54,947 nt of DNA from Clostridia bacterium (GCA_900767815.1 CAAGAM010000167.1:1-54947); one strand, 5' to 3'; positions 1 to 7,386 are shown, counted from the first letter of the stretch. Notes: generated by a model from the letters alone, not told the origin. Numbers and translations: made by a program.

Positions 1-787
1 CCGTTCTGATTTTCAAATCGTCCTTAAAGGTTTTAAGCCCCTCTTCGGTCAATTTGTTATCGCCCCAGTTTCCGTAACCGTTAAGCTGGTTTCCGCGGTA
101 AATTTTCCCGTAATTTACGGAAGTGCCGCCCGCGCTCCAACCGCCCGCATCTCTCACGTTCGAAGTGCCTTCGGCGTAAATAAGTCTGACGGGAAGATCT
201 TCCGTGGTGAAACTCGACACGTCGGACGTATCCCCCGCCTTATCTCCCTCGACTTTCCAGTAATAGGTCGTGGACGGCATTAAGTTGTAAATTTCGATTT
301 CGCCGAGAAGCCCCGGGATAACGTAAGAAGTCGCGTTGTCGAAGTTTTCGTTATCCGCAAGGTATAACGTATATCTCACGCTTCCGTCGCCTTTCCACGC
401 AAGCCTTACCGGCAACGCGCCTTTGTCGCTTACTAACTTAGCCTCGGGCAAAGCGGCTATCTGCTCCGCAACCGTAGCTGCGGAAAGATACGCTCTCACG
501 GCGTCGTCGACAAGCCTGACGTTATCCGCGTCCGGAACTTCTTCGAGTACGATTTTATCGTTTTCTCTTTCTTCCGACTCTTCCGATTCGTTCGGCTCTT
601 CGCTGTCGTCGAAATCCGATTCGTCGGCGGGAACGGAATCGCTCGCCGAGAGCAAGCCGCTCTGCAAACTTCCGGTCGAATCCGTCTGACTGCCGCTTTC
701 GTCGCCGCCGGAACAACTGCACAAAGCCATGCACATTGCAACTAAAACGGCAACTGCCAACATTGCGATTCTTGTCATTTTTCTCAT
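1..787 (-). CDS. Lipoprotein with tyrosine-phosphatase-like domain (partial, runs off the window)
   Basis: The reading frame starts at 787 after a GGAGG ribosome site and stays open to base 1, so about 262 N-terminal codons are present. Residues 1-25 form a lipoprotein signal peptide (MRKMTRIAMLAVAVLVAM, then MALCSC with the lipidated Cys at 23 or 25). An acidic Ser/Asp/Glu linker follows, then a fibronectin-III-like segment (LPVRLAWKGDGSVRYTLYLA, STTYYWKV). The last visible stretch reads NVRDAGGW, KIYRGNQL and LTEEGLKTF, which matches the start of Y_phosphatase3-type protein tyrosine phosphatases (NFRDLGG...RLYRSG...LT.EG). The catalytic HCx5R motif would lie beyond the window, so activity cannot be judged. 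It is probably an exported enzyme anchored to the outer face of the membrane; its substrate is unknown. Confidence 0.75.
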   Translation of the reverse strand, partial: MRKMTRIAMLAVAVLVAMCMALCSCSGGDESGSQTDSTGSLQSGLLSASDSVPADESDFDDSEEPNESEESEERENDKIVLEEVPDADNVRLVDDAVRAYLSAATVAEQIAALPEAKLVSDKGALPVRLAWKGDGSVRYTLYLADNENFDNATSYVIPGLLGEIEIYNLMPSTTYYWKVEGDKAGDTSDVSSFTTEDLPVRLIYAEGTSNVRDAGGWSAGGTSVNYGKIYRGNQLNGYGNWGDNKLTEEGLKTFKDDLKIRT

Positions 788-869
788 CAAAAACCTCCCT
801 GCAAGCCTCGGACGAACAAACGAAAACGCAGCCCTCCGCGACTAAATAACCTTTATATAATATATTTAC

Positions 870-898
870 AAAACACTTAAGTATAAAACACTTAAGTA
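870..898. repeat. Tandem 15-bp direct repeat upstream of the lipoprotein gene
   Basis: The 14-mer AAAACACTTAAGTA occurs at 870-883 and again at 885-898, each copy carrying the 8-bp palindrome ACTTAAGT. It lies about 85 bp upstream of the leftward lipoprotein start, between two divergent genes. Spacing and symmetry resemble paired operator half-sites for a regulator; which regulator is unknown. Confidence 0.6.
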
Positions 899-947
899 AA
901 ATCCGCAAAACACCTTACTTCGTTTCTTTTTTCCCGATTAAGGATAT

Positions 948-981
948 CTTTTCGCCGAAGGCGAAAAGAAGGGTACCCTTC
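948..981. other. Two adjacent perfect inverted repeats in the divergent intergenic region
   Basis: CTTTTCGCC-GAA-GGCGAAAAG forms a perfect 9-bp stem ending at 968, and GAAGGGTACCCTTC (968-981) is a 14-bp palindrome followed by an A-run. No gene stops here, so a terminator role is doubtful. They may be regulatory sites shared by the divergent genes. The rest of 788-1109 is AT-rich and shows nothing else clear. Confidence 0.4.
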
Positions 982-1033
982 GTAAAAAAATTTTTCAAAA
1001 TACTATTTTCGCAGAATAATACATATAAATTAC

Positions 1034-1062
1034 TTGCATTATAAATCAACTTACGATATAAT
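1034..1062 (+). promoter_or_regulatory. Promoter of the AraC-type regulator
   Basis: TTGCAT (1034-1039) and TATAAT (1057-1062) are separated by 17 bp, about 45 bp before the ATG at 1110. Confidence 0.6.
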
Positions 1063-1109
1063 AATTGTATAATAATCTCTTTTTTTTGTAAAATTCTATC
1101 AATAATATT

Positions 1110-2042
1110 ATGAAAGCAAATTATCCGAAATATCTCGAAAGACACAGGAATCCGTTTTACACGCTTGACGACGCGTCGGCGTTTTCGCAGGGGTTCGCGT
1201 ATTATCACAGCAATTCGTACCCTATTTTAATGCACGCGCATAACTATTACGAACTCAACGTCGTAACGAAAGGGGAATGCCGTCATTATTTCAATAATAA
1301 AAGTCACCCGGCAAAAGCGGGCGACATTTTTATGATTCCGCCGTACACGGAACACGGCTATTGGGCAGACAGCGAAGAACCGCATATCTTTCACCTTATA
1401 ATAAAAAACGATATTACGGAAAAATACAAGTCTCAGCTCGGTAAATACCCGGGGATAAAAATTCTGTTCGAAGTCGAACCGCAGATTCGTATGGCGTTCA
1501 GCGATTTATCGTTGAACATAAACATTTCAAAGAGTTTATTGGGCGATTTCGTAAACGATTTCGACGAACTCATCGCGATAGACAAAGAACGCGCCGAAGA
1601 CGACGGGGTGATGTTCGAACTGAAAACGGTATGTCTTTTATGCAAGCTCGCAAAGATAATATCCCAAAAATACGCGATGACGGACGACAGATCCGACAAC
1701 ACGGCGGACTACATAATTTTAAAGACTACGCAATATATGGAAGAGAATTACTTTTCTAAGATAACGGTAGACGACCTGTCGAAAATAGTGAATATGTCCA
1801 CGCCGAACTTTTTCAGATATTTCAAAAAAGTTTTCAACACTTCTCCTATGGAATATCTCAAAAAAATAAGGATATCGCATGCGACGGACATGCTTTCGTC
1901 CACCGACAAATCGATATCGTTCATAGCGCAGGAATGCGGCTTTTTCGACGCGTCGCATTTTACTCATGCGTTCGAGCAATCGACAAACATGAAACCGAAA
2001 GAATTTCGTCAGAAAGCGCGGGCGGGCTTAAATCACAATTAA
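1110..2042 (+). CDS. AraC family transcriptional regulator with cupin sensor
   Basis: This 310-residue protein has an N-terminal cupin-like sugar-sensing domain (HAHNYYELNVVTKGE, then AGDIFMIPPYTEHGYW) and a C-terminal AraC/XylS DNA-binding domain with two helix-turn-helices over about residues 205-305 (ITVDDLSKIVNMSTPNFFRY, SISFIAQECGFFDASHF). This is the usual layout of regulators of sugar catabolism. The effector cannot be read from the sequence. The ATG at 1110 has no clear Shine-Dalgarno sequence, but the domain begins soon after it and a promoter ends about 45 bp upstream, so the start is plausible though not certain. The neighbouring leftward lipoprotein gene is a possible target. Confidence 0.85.
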   Translation: MKANYPKYLERHRNPFYTLDDASAFSQGFAYYHSNSYPILMHAHNYYELNVVTKGECRHYFNNKSHPAKAGDIFMIPPYTEHGYWADSEEPHIFHLIIKNDITEKYKSQLGKYPGIKILFEVEPQIRMAFSDLSLNINISKSLLGDFVNDFDELIAIDKERAEDDGVMFELKTVCLLCKLAKIISQKYAMTDDRSDNTADYIILKTTQYMEENYFSKITVDDLSKIVNMSTPNFFRYFKKVFNTSPMEYLKKIRISHATDMLSSTDKSISFIAQECGFFDASHFTHAFEQSTNMKPKEFRQKARAGLNHN

Positions 2043-2185
2043 ACGATTTTAAATGTATAACTAAAACCCAAAGTATAAACGGGCGTATAAATAAAAACGA
2101 AATTTGCCATAAAAAAATGGGATTGCAGCCCCGTATGGTCGATTAAATTTGCAGCACCGAATCCACGACGTTTTACCGTAAACCC

Positions 2186-2207
2186 CCGTATAAGTCGATT
2201 AAAGCGG
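2186..2207 (+). repeat. Intergenic motif copy 1 (TATAAGTCGATTA)
   Basis: CCG-TATAAGTCGATTAAAG-CGG is flanked by short complementary CCG/CGG ends and followed by an A/T-rich tail. It is one of five copies in the window; this one lies 144 bp after the AraC stop codon. Confidence 0.6.
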
Positions 2208-2292
2208 ATTTTTCACTATCATCGCTCCACTTGCGCGAAGAATTTTTTTAAAAACGTTATCCGCATCGGCAAACACCTTTCCCTTTGTGCTG

Positions 2293-2315
2293 CCGAGGGA
2301 TTTTAAGACCCTCGG
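2293..2315 (-). other. tRNA-Leu anticodon-arm-like fragment forming a perfect hairpin
   Basis: CCGAGGG (2293-2299) and CCCTCGG (2309-2315) form a perfect 7-bp stem around a 9-nt loop. Fifteen consecutive bases, CCGAGGGATTTTAAG, are identical to the anticodon arm and variable-arm base of the tRNA-Leu(UAA) at 4100-4186, in the same orientation. It could be a leftover of recombination at that tRNA or a chance hairpin. Confidence 0.45.
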
Positions 2316-2506
2316 GGTTATATACACCCGCTATATATTGCCGTCAATAATTTTAAAGATAACAATATAAAATAGATTTTCTCACCGTAAAATTCATTCC
2401 CGAATCAGTCCCGACTTTTTCGATACGTTTAAATTTGCTTTTTCGTGCAAATCGCCTTTTCTCAAATCCCATCTCGAATAATTTTTAATTTATTTTGCCT
2501 AATGTA

Positions 2507-2535
2507 TTGACTTTTGTATAACAAATGTATATACT
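2507..2535 (+). promoter_or_regulatory. Promoter of the toxin-antitoxin operon
   Basis: TTGACT (2507-2512) and TATACT (2530-2535) are separated by exactly 17 bp. The -10 region sits in an AT-rich, partly symmetrical stretch (TGTATATACTATATATAG), a plausible site for autorepression by the antitoxin, as known for Phd/YefM antitoxins. Confidence 0.75.
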
Positions 2536-2563
2536 ATATATAGAACACTTGGAGGTAAAATAT

Positions 2564-2845
2564 ATGAACTTTTACGGAATAAGAGATTTAAGCAATAACA
2601 CGAAAACCGTAATGACAAGCGTAAGCACGAACAAAAAAGTCATAATCACTGATAACGGTAAGCCGTCCGCAATAATGCTCAGCATAAACGAAGCCAACTT
2701 TGAAACCGTTTTGTCGTTCGTTCAGAAGTTGGAAATGCAATTAGCAGTTTCCGAACTTCAAAAACAATCGCTTACAAACTTCCCCTACGGACTTTCGGAC
2801 GAGGATATTCAAAAAGAAATAGAAGCGGCTCGCAAAGGAGACTGA
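2564..2845 (+). CDS. Phd/YefM family antitoxin
   Basis: This 93-residue protein begins MNFYGIRDLSNNTKTVMTSV and continues with KVIITDNGKPSAIMLSI, the hallmark Phd/YefM fold that binds operator DNA, followed by a charged C-terminal tail ending EEIEAARKGD-like (EIEAARKGD), which would wrap the toxin. The start at 2564 was chosen over an upstream ATG at 2525 because GGAGG lies 8 bp before it and the family's first strand starts there. The stop is 1 bp before the toxin start, so the two are translationally coupled. It would neutralise the PIN toxin and repress its own promoter. Confidence 0.85.
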   Translation: MNFYGIRDLSNNTKTVMTSVSTNKKVIITDNGKPSAIMLSINEANFETVLSFVQKLEMQLAVSELQKQSLTNFPYGLSDEDIQKEIEAARKGD

Positions 2846-2846
2846 T

Positions 2847-3221
2847 ATGCTTGTTGTTTTAGACACAAATATTATAGTTTCCGCTCTTCTGTCGCCGCAC
2901 GGAAAACCCGCTTACGTTTTCAATCGTTTTATAAACGGAGATTTCACCCTATGCGCGGACGAGCGGATAATCGCCGAATATTACGCCGTATTATCTCGCC
3001 CTAAATTTAAATTCAATCCGCAACTTATCGAACGCATTATTTCCTTCATACGAACGCACTCCTTAATCGTTACTCCGATTATGCTACCCGTTCCGTTCGA
3101 GGACGAGTCGGACAAAAAGTTTTACGAAGTTGCAAAAACTTGTAATGCAACCTTGATCACAGGAAATTTAAAACATTTTCCCGTCGATCCGTGCATAAAA
3201 TCCGTCAACGAAATATTTTAA
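2847..3221 (+). CDS. PIN-domain ribonuclease toxin
   Basis: This 124-residue protein resembles the PIN family of putative toxin components (PF13470-like). The acidic active-site set is visible: D6 in VVLDTNIIVSALL, a Glu in ERIIAEYYAVLSRPKF, and Asp residues in FEDESDKKFYEVAKTCNATL, ending with LITGNLKHFP. Family members are Mg-dependent RNases that cut tRNA or mRNA and stop growth. It lies 1 bp after the antitoxin and ends just before a strong terminator, so the pair is a complete two-gene unit. Its place between tRNA-Leu-like sequence and a recombinase remnant suggests arrival by transfer. Confidence 0.85.
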   Translation: MLVVLDTNIIVSALLSPHGKPAYVFNRFINGDFTLCADERIIAEYYAVLSRPKFKFNPQLIERIISFIRTHSLIVTPIMLPVPFEDESDKKFYEVAKTCNATLITGNLKHFPVDPCIKSVNEIF

Positions 3222-3227
3222 CTTACG

Positions 3228-3266
3228 CCGCTACGGTTTTAGCCGTAGCGGTTTCGTTATTTTTTA
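3228..3266 (+). terminator. Rho-independent terminator of the toxin-antitoxin operon
   Basis: CCGCTACGG (3228-3236) pairs perfectly with CCGTAGCGG (3243-3251) around a 6-nt loop, followed by TTTCGTTATTTTTT. It begins 7 bp after the toxin stop. Confidence 0.9.
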
Positions 3267-3272
3267 CCGCTT

Positions 3273-3590
3273 TGCAGGTGTGCGAGATATAGCCGAAAAA
3301 TAGCAGGCAGAAAAATTTATAAAAACTGCGACAACGTTCCTATAAAAAAAGAAGTTCTTGAAAATATTGTTTTAGACACAATAAATAAAGTAATGAAAAC
3401 ACCGAAAATAATAGAATCTCTTGCCGAAAAAATAATGGAAGCCCATAAAAAACGAGTCGCAGAAGATTCTATGCAAAAACACCTTGAGGAAAATCTGCGA
3501 GATACCGAAAAAGCGATTTCAAATCTAATATCCTGTATGGAGCAAGGAATCGTAAGCAATTCAACAAAGCAAAGACTTTTGGAATTATCG
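3273..3590 (+). pseudogene. Serine site-specific recombinase remnant (C-terminal part)
   Basis: An open frame gives KNCDNVPIKKEVLENIVLDT, then ESLAEKIMEAHKKRV and a coiled coil LRDTEKAISNLISCMEQGIV ending KQRLLEL. This is the zinc-ribbon end and C-terminal helical region of large serine recombinases (resolvase/integrase family). The catalytic N-terminal domain with its Ser and the DNA-binding recombinase domain are absent, and no start codon with a ribosome site is visible. The frame runs on into repeat DNA to 3950, which is a fusion artefact rather than a gene. It is a relic of a mobile element next to tRNA-Leu. Confidence 0.75.
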
Positions 3591-4050
3591 CGCTTCACAC
3601 TGTTTCGGAATTGTAAGGAGCGAGGCAACGTACTTACTCATGCTTGCAATTTGTTTGTTTTGCCTTGCGACGGATTAGCGATTGTTCGGACACACAAACT
3701 CGTTTTTTTTCTGAAAGTAAAAAGTCCGCAATCGCGTCACCGTGACGCGGCGCGCTATCGTCTTTTTATTTTTAAACATCGGGCGCGCCGCGTCAACGGC
3801 GAATCTCCGGTCAGCAACTCCGAATCAGACCTGATTTACAACAAAAAAAGACCGAGCGAAAAACCTATTTTCTCGGTTCAACTCGTTTCGTTATCGTGCT
3901 TCACACTGTTTCGGAATTGTAAGGAGCAAAACGATAACCACACTCAATAACAATATCAACTTGGTTTCGTTTTGCGACGGAATAGCGATTCTTCGGACAT
4001 GCAAACTCCTATTTTTCTATATGCAATAGTCCGCAATCGCGTCACCGATA
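3588..4050 (+). repeat. Dispersed repeat, left copy (two tandem units)
   Basis: Two related units start at about 3588 and 3894. Each has GCTTCACACTGTTTCGG, AATTGTAAGGAGC, then GCGACGGA(A/T)TAGCGATT and GTCCGCAATCGCGTCACCG. The first unit also holds the palindrome GCGTCACCGTGACGC, a 25-bp segment (3807-3831) resembling a tRNA-Thr 3' end, and a U-tract hairpin. The same units occur inverted at 35561-36030. It has no coding content and lies directly 3' of tRNA-Leu, so it may be a MITE-like or integration-derived repeat. Confidence 0.75.
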
Positions 4051-4067
4051 CGGTTGCTTGACGTAGC

Positions 4068-4092
4068 AAAAAAGACGAGCGGTTTGCTCGTC
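4068..4092 (-). terminator. Terminator of tRNA-Leu
   Basis: Read leftward, GACGAGC-AAACC-GCTCGTC forms a perfect 7-bp stem followed by TTTTTT. It lies 8 bp after the tRNA CCA end. Confidence 0.9.
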
Positions 4093-4099
4093 TTTTCCT

Positions 4100-4186
4100 T
4101 GGTGCTGCTGGCCGGATTTGAACCGGCACGGTATCGCTACCGAGGGATTTTAAGTCCCTTGCGTCTGCCTGTTTCGCCACAGCAGC
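4100..4186 (-). tRNA. tRNA-Leu (UAA anticodon)
   Basis: The full cloverleaf is visible. Acceptor stem GCTGCTG pairs with CAGCAGC, then discriminator A and an encoded CCA. The anticodon arm is AGGGA-CTTAAAA-TCCCT with anticodon TAA. A long variable arm, CGGTAGCGATACCG, is typical of class II tRNAs, and the T-arm is GCCGG-TTCAAAT-CCGGC. Length is 87 nt including CCA. Confidence 0.97.
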
Positions 4187-4365
4187 AAAATTTTCGCGTT
4201 TTTTGCGATTTAATATCGATTTACTCGGTTATTATATCATTAAAAATCGTTGTTGTCAAGTATTGATATATTGAAATTTCAGATTTTTTGAAAGCTCTCG
4301 GCTTAAAAAATTTTCATCTGTTTTTTGTTGAATTTAATTCCGTTCCGGAATTATAAAACTTCATT

Positions 4366-5031
4366 TTAAAGCCTTATCGTAACTTCGCCGTGACTCAGGA
4401 TTCTTCCGTCGGACAAAACGAGATTTCCGTTCGGCGAAATATCCGATGCCGTCGCGGTGTAAGTTTTTTCGCCGTCTATAACCGTTATCCGACGACCCAA
4501 AACCATATTATAGGAACGATATTCGTCGATAGAGTAGTGTTTATAAAGATTTTCGATAAGTTTTTTACTGAATTCGTCTGTATCGACTTCCCCGATCAGG
4601 CTTTTAAGATTTATCGCGATCGACTGAAGTTCGGGCGGAATTTCGTTGTTGACGTTAACGCCGATGCCCGTAATCGATTTTTTGACGTAATCGCCCTCGA
4701 AAACGTTTTTAATGAGAATTCCGCAGATTTTTTTTCCGTTCACAAACACGTCGTTTGCCCATTTTATTTGAGCTTTAACGCCGTAACTTTCCAACGTTTT
4801 GACGACAGCCATGCACGACGCGACCATGACGGAAAAACTATCCGCCGCTTTGCAGGGCATTAACCTTACGAGAGAAAGATAAACGCCGCCTTTCAAAGAT
4901 GAAAAACTTCTTCCTTTCGTGCCTTTTCCCCCCGTCTGTTCGCGGGCGATAATCGCCGTATCCTCTAGAAAATCGTGAGTTTCCGCATATTCGTTTGTGG
5001 ACGGTAAAACGTCAAAAATCTTCGTCTTCAT
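4366..5031 (-). CDS. birA: Biotin--[acetyl-CoA-carboxylase] ligase (BirA, monofunctional)
   Basis: This 221-residue enzyme makes biotinyl-AMP from biotin and ATP and attaches biotin to carboxylase carrier proteins in the cytoplasm. Diagnostic motifs are the N-terminal LPSTNEYA, the biotin/AMP loop EQTGGKGTKGRSFSS (family form GRGRxGRxW), VKAQIKWANDVFVNGKKICG and ITGIGVNVN. A short SH3-like C-terminal domain follows. The N-terminal DNA-binding domain of E. coli-type BirA is missing, so it should not act as a biotin repressor. Its start lies inside the end of recX (20-bp overlap), which indicates co-transcription. Confidence 0.93.
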   Translation of the reverse strand: MKTKIFDVLPSTNEYAETHDFLEDTAIIAREQTGGKGTKGRSFSSLKGGVYLSLVRLMPCKAADSFSVMVASCMAVVKTLESYGVKAQIKWANDVFVNGKKICGILIKNVFEGDYVKKSITGIGVNVNNEIPPELQSIAINLKSLIGEVDTDEFSKKLIENLYKHYSIDEYRSYNMVLGRRITVIDGEKTYTATASDISPNGNLVLSDGRILSHGEVTIRL

Positions 5032-5635
5032 AGCTTATAATTTTATCCGTGGCAGACTTTGCCGTGTCATAAGAAAAACCTTTGGAAAGCAGGTATTTAT
5101 AACACTTCAAAGCGTTCTCTTTCGTCTTTTCTTTGTTTCTTAAATATTTTTCCGCGACTCTTGCCGCCGCGGCGGATTCGTCCTCGATATCCGCTAAGGC
5201 TTCCTGCATATCGGAAGGCGAAACGCCCTTTTTGGAAAGCTCCAGAGCGATGAGCCTTTTACCCTTGTCTTTTGAAGCTCCTTTTGCGTAATCTTTTGCG
5301 TAATTTTGGTCGTTAACGAACTTATAGACGGACATTTTGTCTAAAACAACGTCTATAACCGAGCTTAAATATCCCTTCTTTTCGAGGTATTCTTTCACCT
5401 GTTTTTTTGTTTTTTGCGAGCGGGAAATAAAGTTCAAAGCCTTATCCAAAGCGCGCATGCTTTCCGATTCCGCCTGAATTTCCGCAAGCTTTTCGGGGTC
5501 GATTTCAGTGCCGATTTTAAGCCTGTGGCGCATGATAGTCTCAAGCTCCATTCCGCAATAGAAGGCGTTATCGAGATAAATATTGCACCTCGTCGGTGTT
5601 TTTACCTGAGGTTTTATATCCGTGATCTTTTTCAT
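5012..5635 (-). CDS. recX: Recombination regulator RecX
   Basis: This 207-residue protein has the three-helix RecX repeats: LDKALNFISRSQKTKKQVKE, LEKKGYLSSVIDVVLDKM, then FVNDQNYAKDYAKGASKDKG with IALELSKKGVSPSDMQEAL, and a last repeat KCYKYLLSKGFSYDTAKSA. RecX binds the RecA filament groove and modulates recombination. An N-terminal segment before the repeats, KITDIKPQVKTPTRCNIYLD, is common in Firmicutes. The start has a CAGGT ribosome site. It overlaps birA downstream. recA is not in the window. Confidence 0.9.
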   Translation of the reverse strand: MKKITDIKPQVKTPTRCNIYLDNAFYCGMELETIMRHRLKIGTEIDPEKLAEIQAESESMRALDKALNFISRSQKTKKQVKEYLEKKGYLSSVIDVVLDKMSVYKFVNDQNYAKDYAKGASKDKGKRLIALELSKKGVSPSDMQEALADIEDESAAAARVAEKYLRNKEKTKENALKCYKYLLSKGFSYDTAKSATDKIISYEDEDF

Positions 5636-5708
5636 TTTTACCTGCCGTAAAACCGATATCGAAAAAAATTATTCTGTCGATATAGGTATCAAAAAAACAA
5701 TATTACTT

Positions 5709-6332
5709 CTAATATACAATAAAATCTTCGCCGATTTTCTTCGGTTCGACTTTGCCGTTTGTTTTATCAAGAATTTCTAAGGGGAAATTATCGTCTGAAA
5801 TCGGTACCGCAACCTTTATTTTTACTAAATCTTCAAAGTCGGTTGAAATTACGGAGCATTTCGTTTTGTCGGAGATTTTAAGAAAAACGCTGTAAAGGTC
5901 GTAATTCATTTCGATAAAATACACCGAAGAAAGCACGTTTTCTACCGTACCCGACTTATCTATAACTTCCTTCGCTCCTTGAGAATAAGCTCTCACAAGC
6001 CCGCCCGCTCCGAGCTTGATTCCGCCGAAGTATCTCGTGACAACAACCGCAGTATCGCACAATTTCTTGTTTTTTATTACTTCTAAAATGGGTTGACCCG
6101 CCGTACCCTGAGGTTCGCCGTCGTCCGAAAATCTCGCGACGCTCCCCCTTTCGACTATATATGCGTAACAGTTATGCGTGGCGAACGGATGAGCTTTTCT
6201 TTTTTCTTCTATAAAAGCCCTCGCTTCTTCTTCCGTTCTGCACGGCTTAACGTATGAAATAAACCTCGAACGCTCGATAATCATCTCGTTTTCGGTTTCT
6301 TTTTTTACGCAAAAATAGCTGTTAATCGACAT
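5709..6332 (-). CDS. yigZ: YigZ/IMPACT family protein (UPF0029)
   Basis: This 207-residue protein carries the UPF0029/IMPACT N-terminal fold: RSRFISYVKPCRTEEEARAF, HPFATHNCYAYIV, FSDDGEPQGTAGQPILEVI and VVVTRYFGGIKLGAGGLVRA, all highly conserved. A C-terminal DUF1949-like ferredoxin fold follows. Homologues bind RNA or the ribosome and have been linked to translation control; the exact role is unsettled. The start at 6332 has only a weak ribosome site. It stands between recX and jag with short gaps on the same strand and likely has its own transcript because a terminator precedes it. Confidence 0.9.
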   Translation of the reverse strand: MSINSYFCVKKETENEMIIERSRFISYVKPCRTEEEARAFIEEKRKAHPFATHNCYAYIVERGSVARFSDDGEPQGTAGQPILEVIKNKKLCDTAVVVTRYFGGIKLGAGGLVRAYSQGAKEVIDKSGTVENVLSSVYFIEMNYDLYSVFLKISDKTKCSVISTDFEDLVKIKVAVPISDDNFPLEILDKTNGKVEPKKIGEDFIVY

Positions 6333-6427
6333 ATAGCCACACTTTTACTGTTTAATGATATTTTCTGCTAATCAATTTTTATAAAGCCGATAAACCTTAT
6401 AAATCGGATTGCCTTATTATCAAAACA

Positions 6428-6457
6428 GCCGCGAAAACGGGTTAAAGTTTTCGCGGC
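6428..6457 (-). terminator. Terminator after jag
   Basis: GCCGCGAAAAC (6428-6438) and GTTTTCGCGGC (6447-6457) form a perfect 11-bp stem with an 8-nt loop. On the minus strand it is followed by TGTTTTGATAA, 16 bp after the jag stop. Confidence 0.85.
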
Positions 6458-6472
6458 TGCAGATAAATTAAA

Positions 6473-7354
6473 TTATTCCTTGTCTCCGTCTTTAAGGCTG
6501 TTTCCGAGGAAAGTTCCGAAACCGCTTGTTTTCGGTCTCGGCTGACGGGGAGCGGAATCTCTTCTTCCGTATCCTCCGCGATCTTTTCCGCCGAACTTCC
6601 CGCCGCGGTCCTTACCGCCTTTTCTGTAACCTCCGCCGAAGTTTCCTCTGTCGCCTCTGTCGTTACGGTCGCCGCGGTCTCTTCTGAAATCGTTGCGTTC
6701 GCCGTTAAACCTTCTCTCGCTGAGCCCTTTATCGTCGGGATCGGTTAAATTGTTGGGGATGATGGAAACGTATCTGTTAGGCTCTTTGCCTTCGGACATC
6801 GTTTTAACGTCGGGGCTGTCTGCCAAAGCAGAGTGGAGAATTCTTCTCTCATACGGATTCATCGGCTCGAGGTTAATCTTTCTGCCCGTTCTTACGGCTT
6901 TTGCTTCGAGTTTATGAGCGAGCGTAACGAGCGTTTCTTCTCTCTTCGCTCTGTAATTTTCACAGTCTACCACAACTCTTCTGTACTCCTCTCTGCCGAT
7001 ATTGGCAACGGCTCCCGCAAGGTTCTGAAGAGCGTCTAAAACTTCGCCTCTGTAACCTATTATAGACGAGGAATTATCGGTTATGACGTCTATTATGATT
7101 TTCTCTTCTTCTTCGGTGAGATTGCTTTTTGCGTTGACGTTCATAAGATCCAAAAGCCCGTTAAGGAACTCTACGGCTCTTTCACCGTCCGTTTTTTTAG
7201 CTTCGATTTCGACTCTTGCCTTTTTTGCGGCTATTCCCAAAAATCCTTTCGTCGGTTCTTCGATAACCTTGATTTCCGCCTTATCCTTCGTAAGACCCAT
7301 TTCTTTTAAACCGTTTTCAATAGCTTCTTCAACGGTTTTAGCTGTAAATTCCAT
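6473..7354 (-). CDS. jag: Jag/KhpB RNA-binding protein with an RG-rich tail
   Basis: This 293-residue protein has a Jag-N domain (MEFTAKTVEEAIENGLKEMG, KGFLGIAAKKARVEI), a KH domain (IIGYRGEVLDALQNLAGAV) and an R3H domain (MNPYERRILHSALADSPDVK, ending RYVSIIP). KhpB works with KhpA as a global RNA chaperone affecting cell division and elongation in Gram-positives. Residues from about 225 onward form a low-complexity Arg/Gly/Asp tail (GDRNDRGDRGNFGGGYRKGG, KFGGKDRGGYGRR), much longer than in Bacillus Jag. It is the last gene of the rpmH-rnpA-yidD-yidC-jag cluster, with AAGGAG before the ATG. Confidence 0.93.
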   Translation of the reverse strand: MEFTAKTVEEAIENGLKEMGLTKDKAEIKVIEEPTKGFLGIAAKKARVEIEAKKTDGERAVEFLNGLLDLMNVNAKSNLTEEEEKIIIDVITDNSSSIIGYRGEVLDALQNLAGAVANIGREEYRRVVVDCENYRAKREETLVTLAHKLEAKAVRTGRKINLEPMNPYERRILHSALADSPDVKTMSEGKEPNRYVSIIPNNLTDPDDKGLSERRFNGERNDFRRDRGDRNDRGDRGNFGGGYRKGGKDRGGKFGGKDRGGYGRRDSAPRQPRPKTSGFGTFLGNSLKDGDKE

Positions 7355-7386
7355 ATTGACTCCTTATTTTTCAAGACGAGCTTGTA

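Larger units (their letters stand above)
2043..2506. other. Intergenic region downstream of the AraC gene
   Basis: This stretch of about 460 bp holds no supported gene. It contains one copy of the TATAAGTCGATTA intergenic motif (2186-2207) and a tRNA-Leu-like hairpin (2293-2315), annotated separately. The remainder shows no coding signal. Confidence 0.5.

Noticed and set aside
2186..2207. parS site for ParB
   Set aside because: The five-copy motif does not resemble TGTTTCACGTGAAACA, and I found no match to that sequence in the window.
3591..3950. Coding continuation of the recombinase frame into the repeat
   Set aside because: The protein similarity ends near 3590; the rest is repeat DNA with an accidental open frame.
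3393..3950. A 185-residue gene
   Set aside because: It is the recombinase remnant fused to non-coding repeat; no ribosome site, and no domain beyond the remnant.
3588..4050. CRISPR array
   Set aside because: There are only two diverged units per site, of unequal length, with no regular spacers and no cas genes.
4390..4863. Rightward 157-residue frame opposite birA
   Set aside because: It is the antisense shadow of birA, with low-complexity residue use typical of reversed coding sequence.
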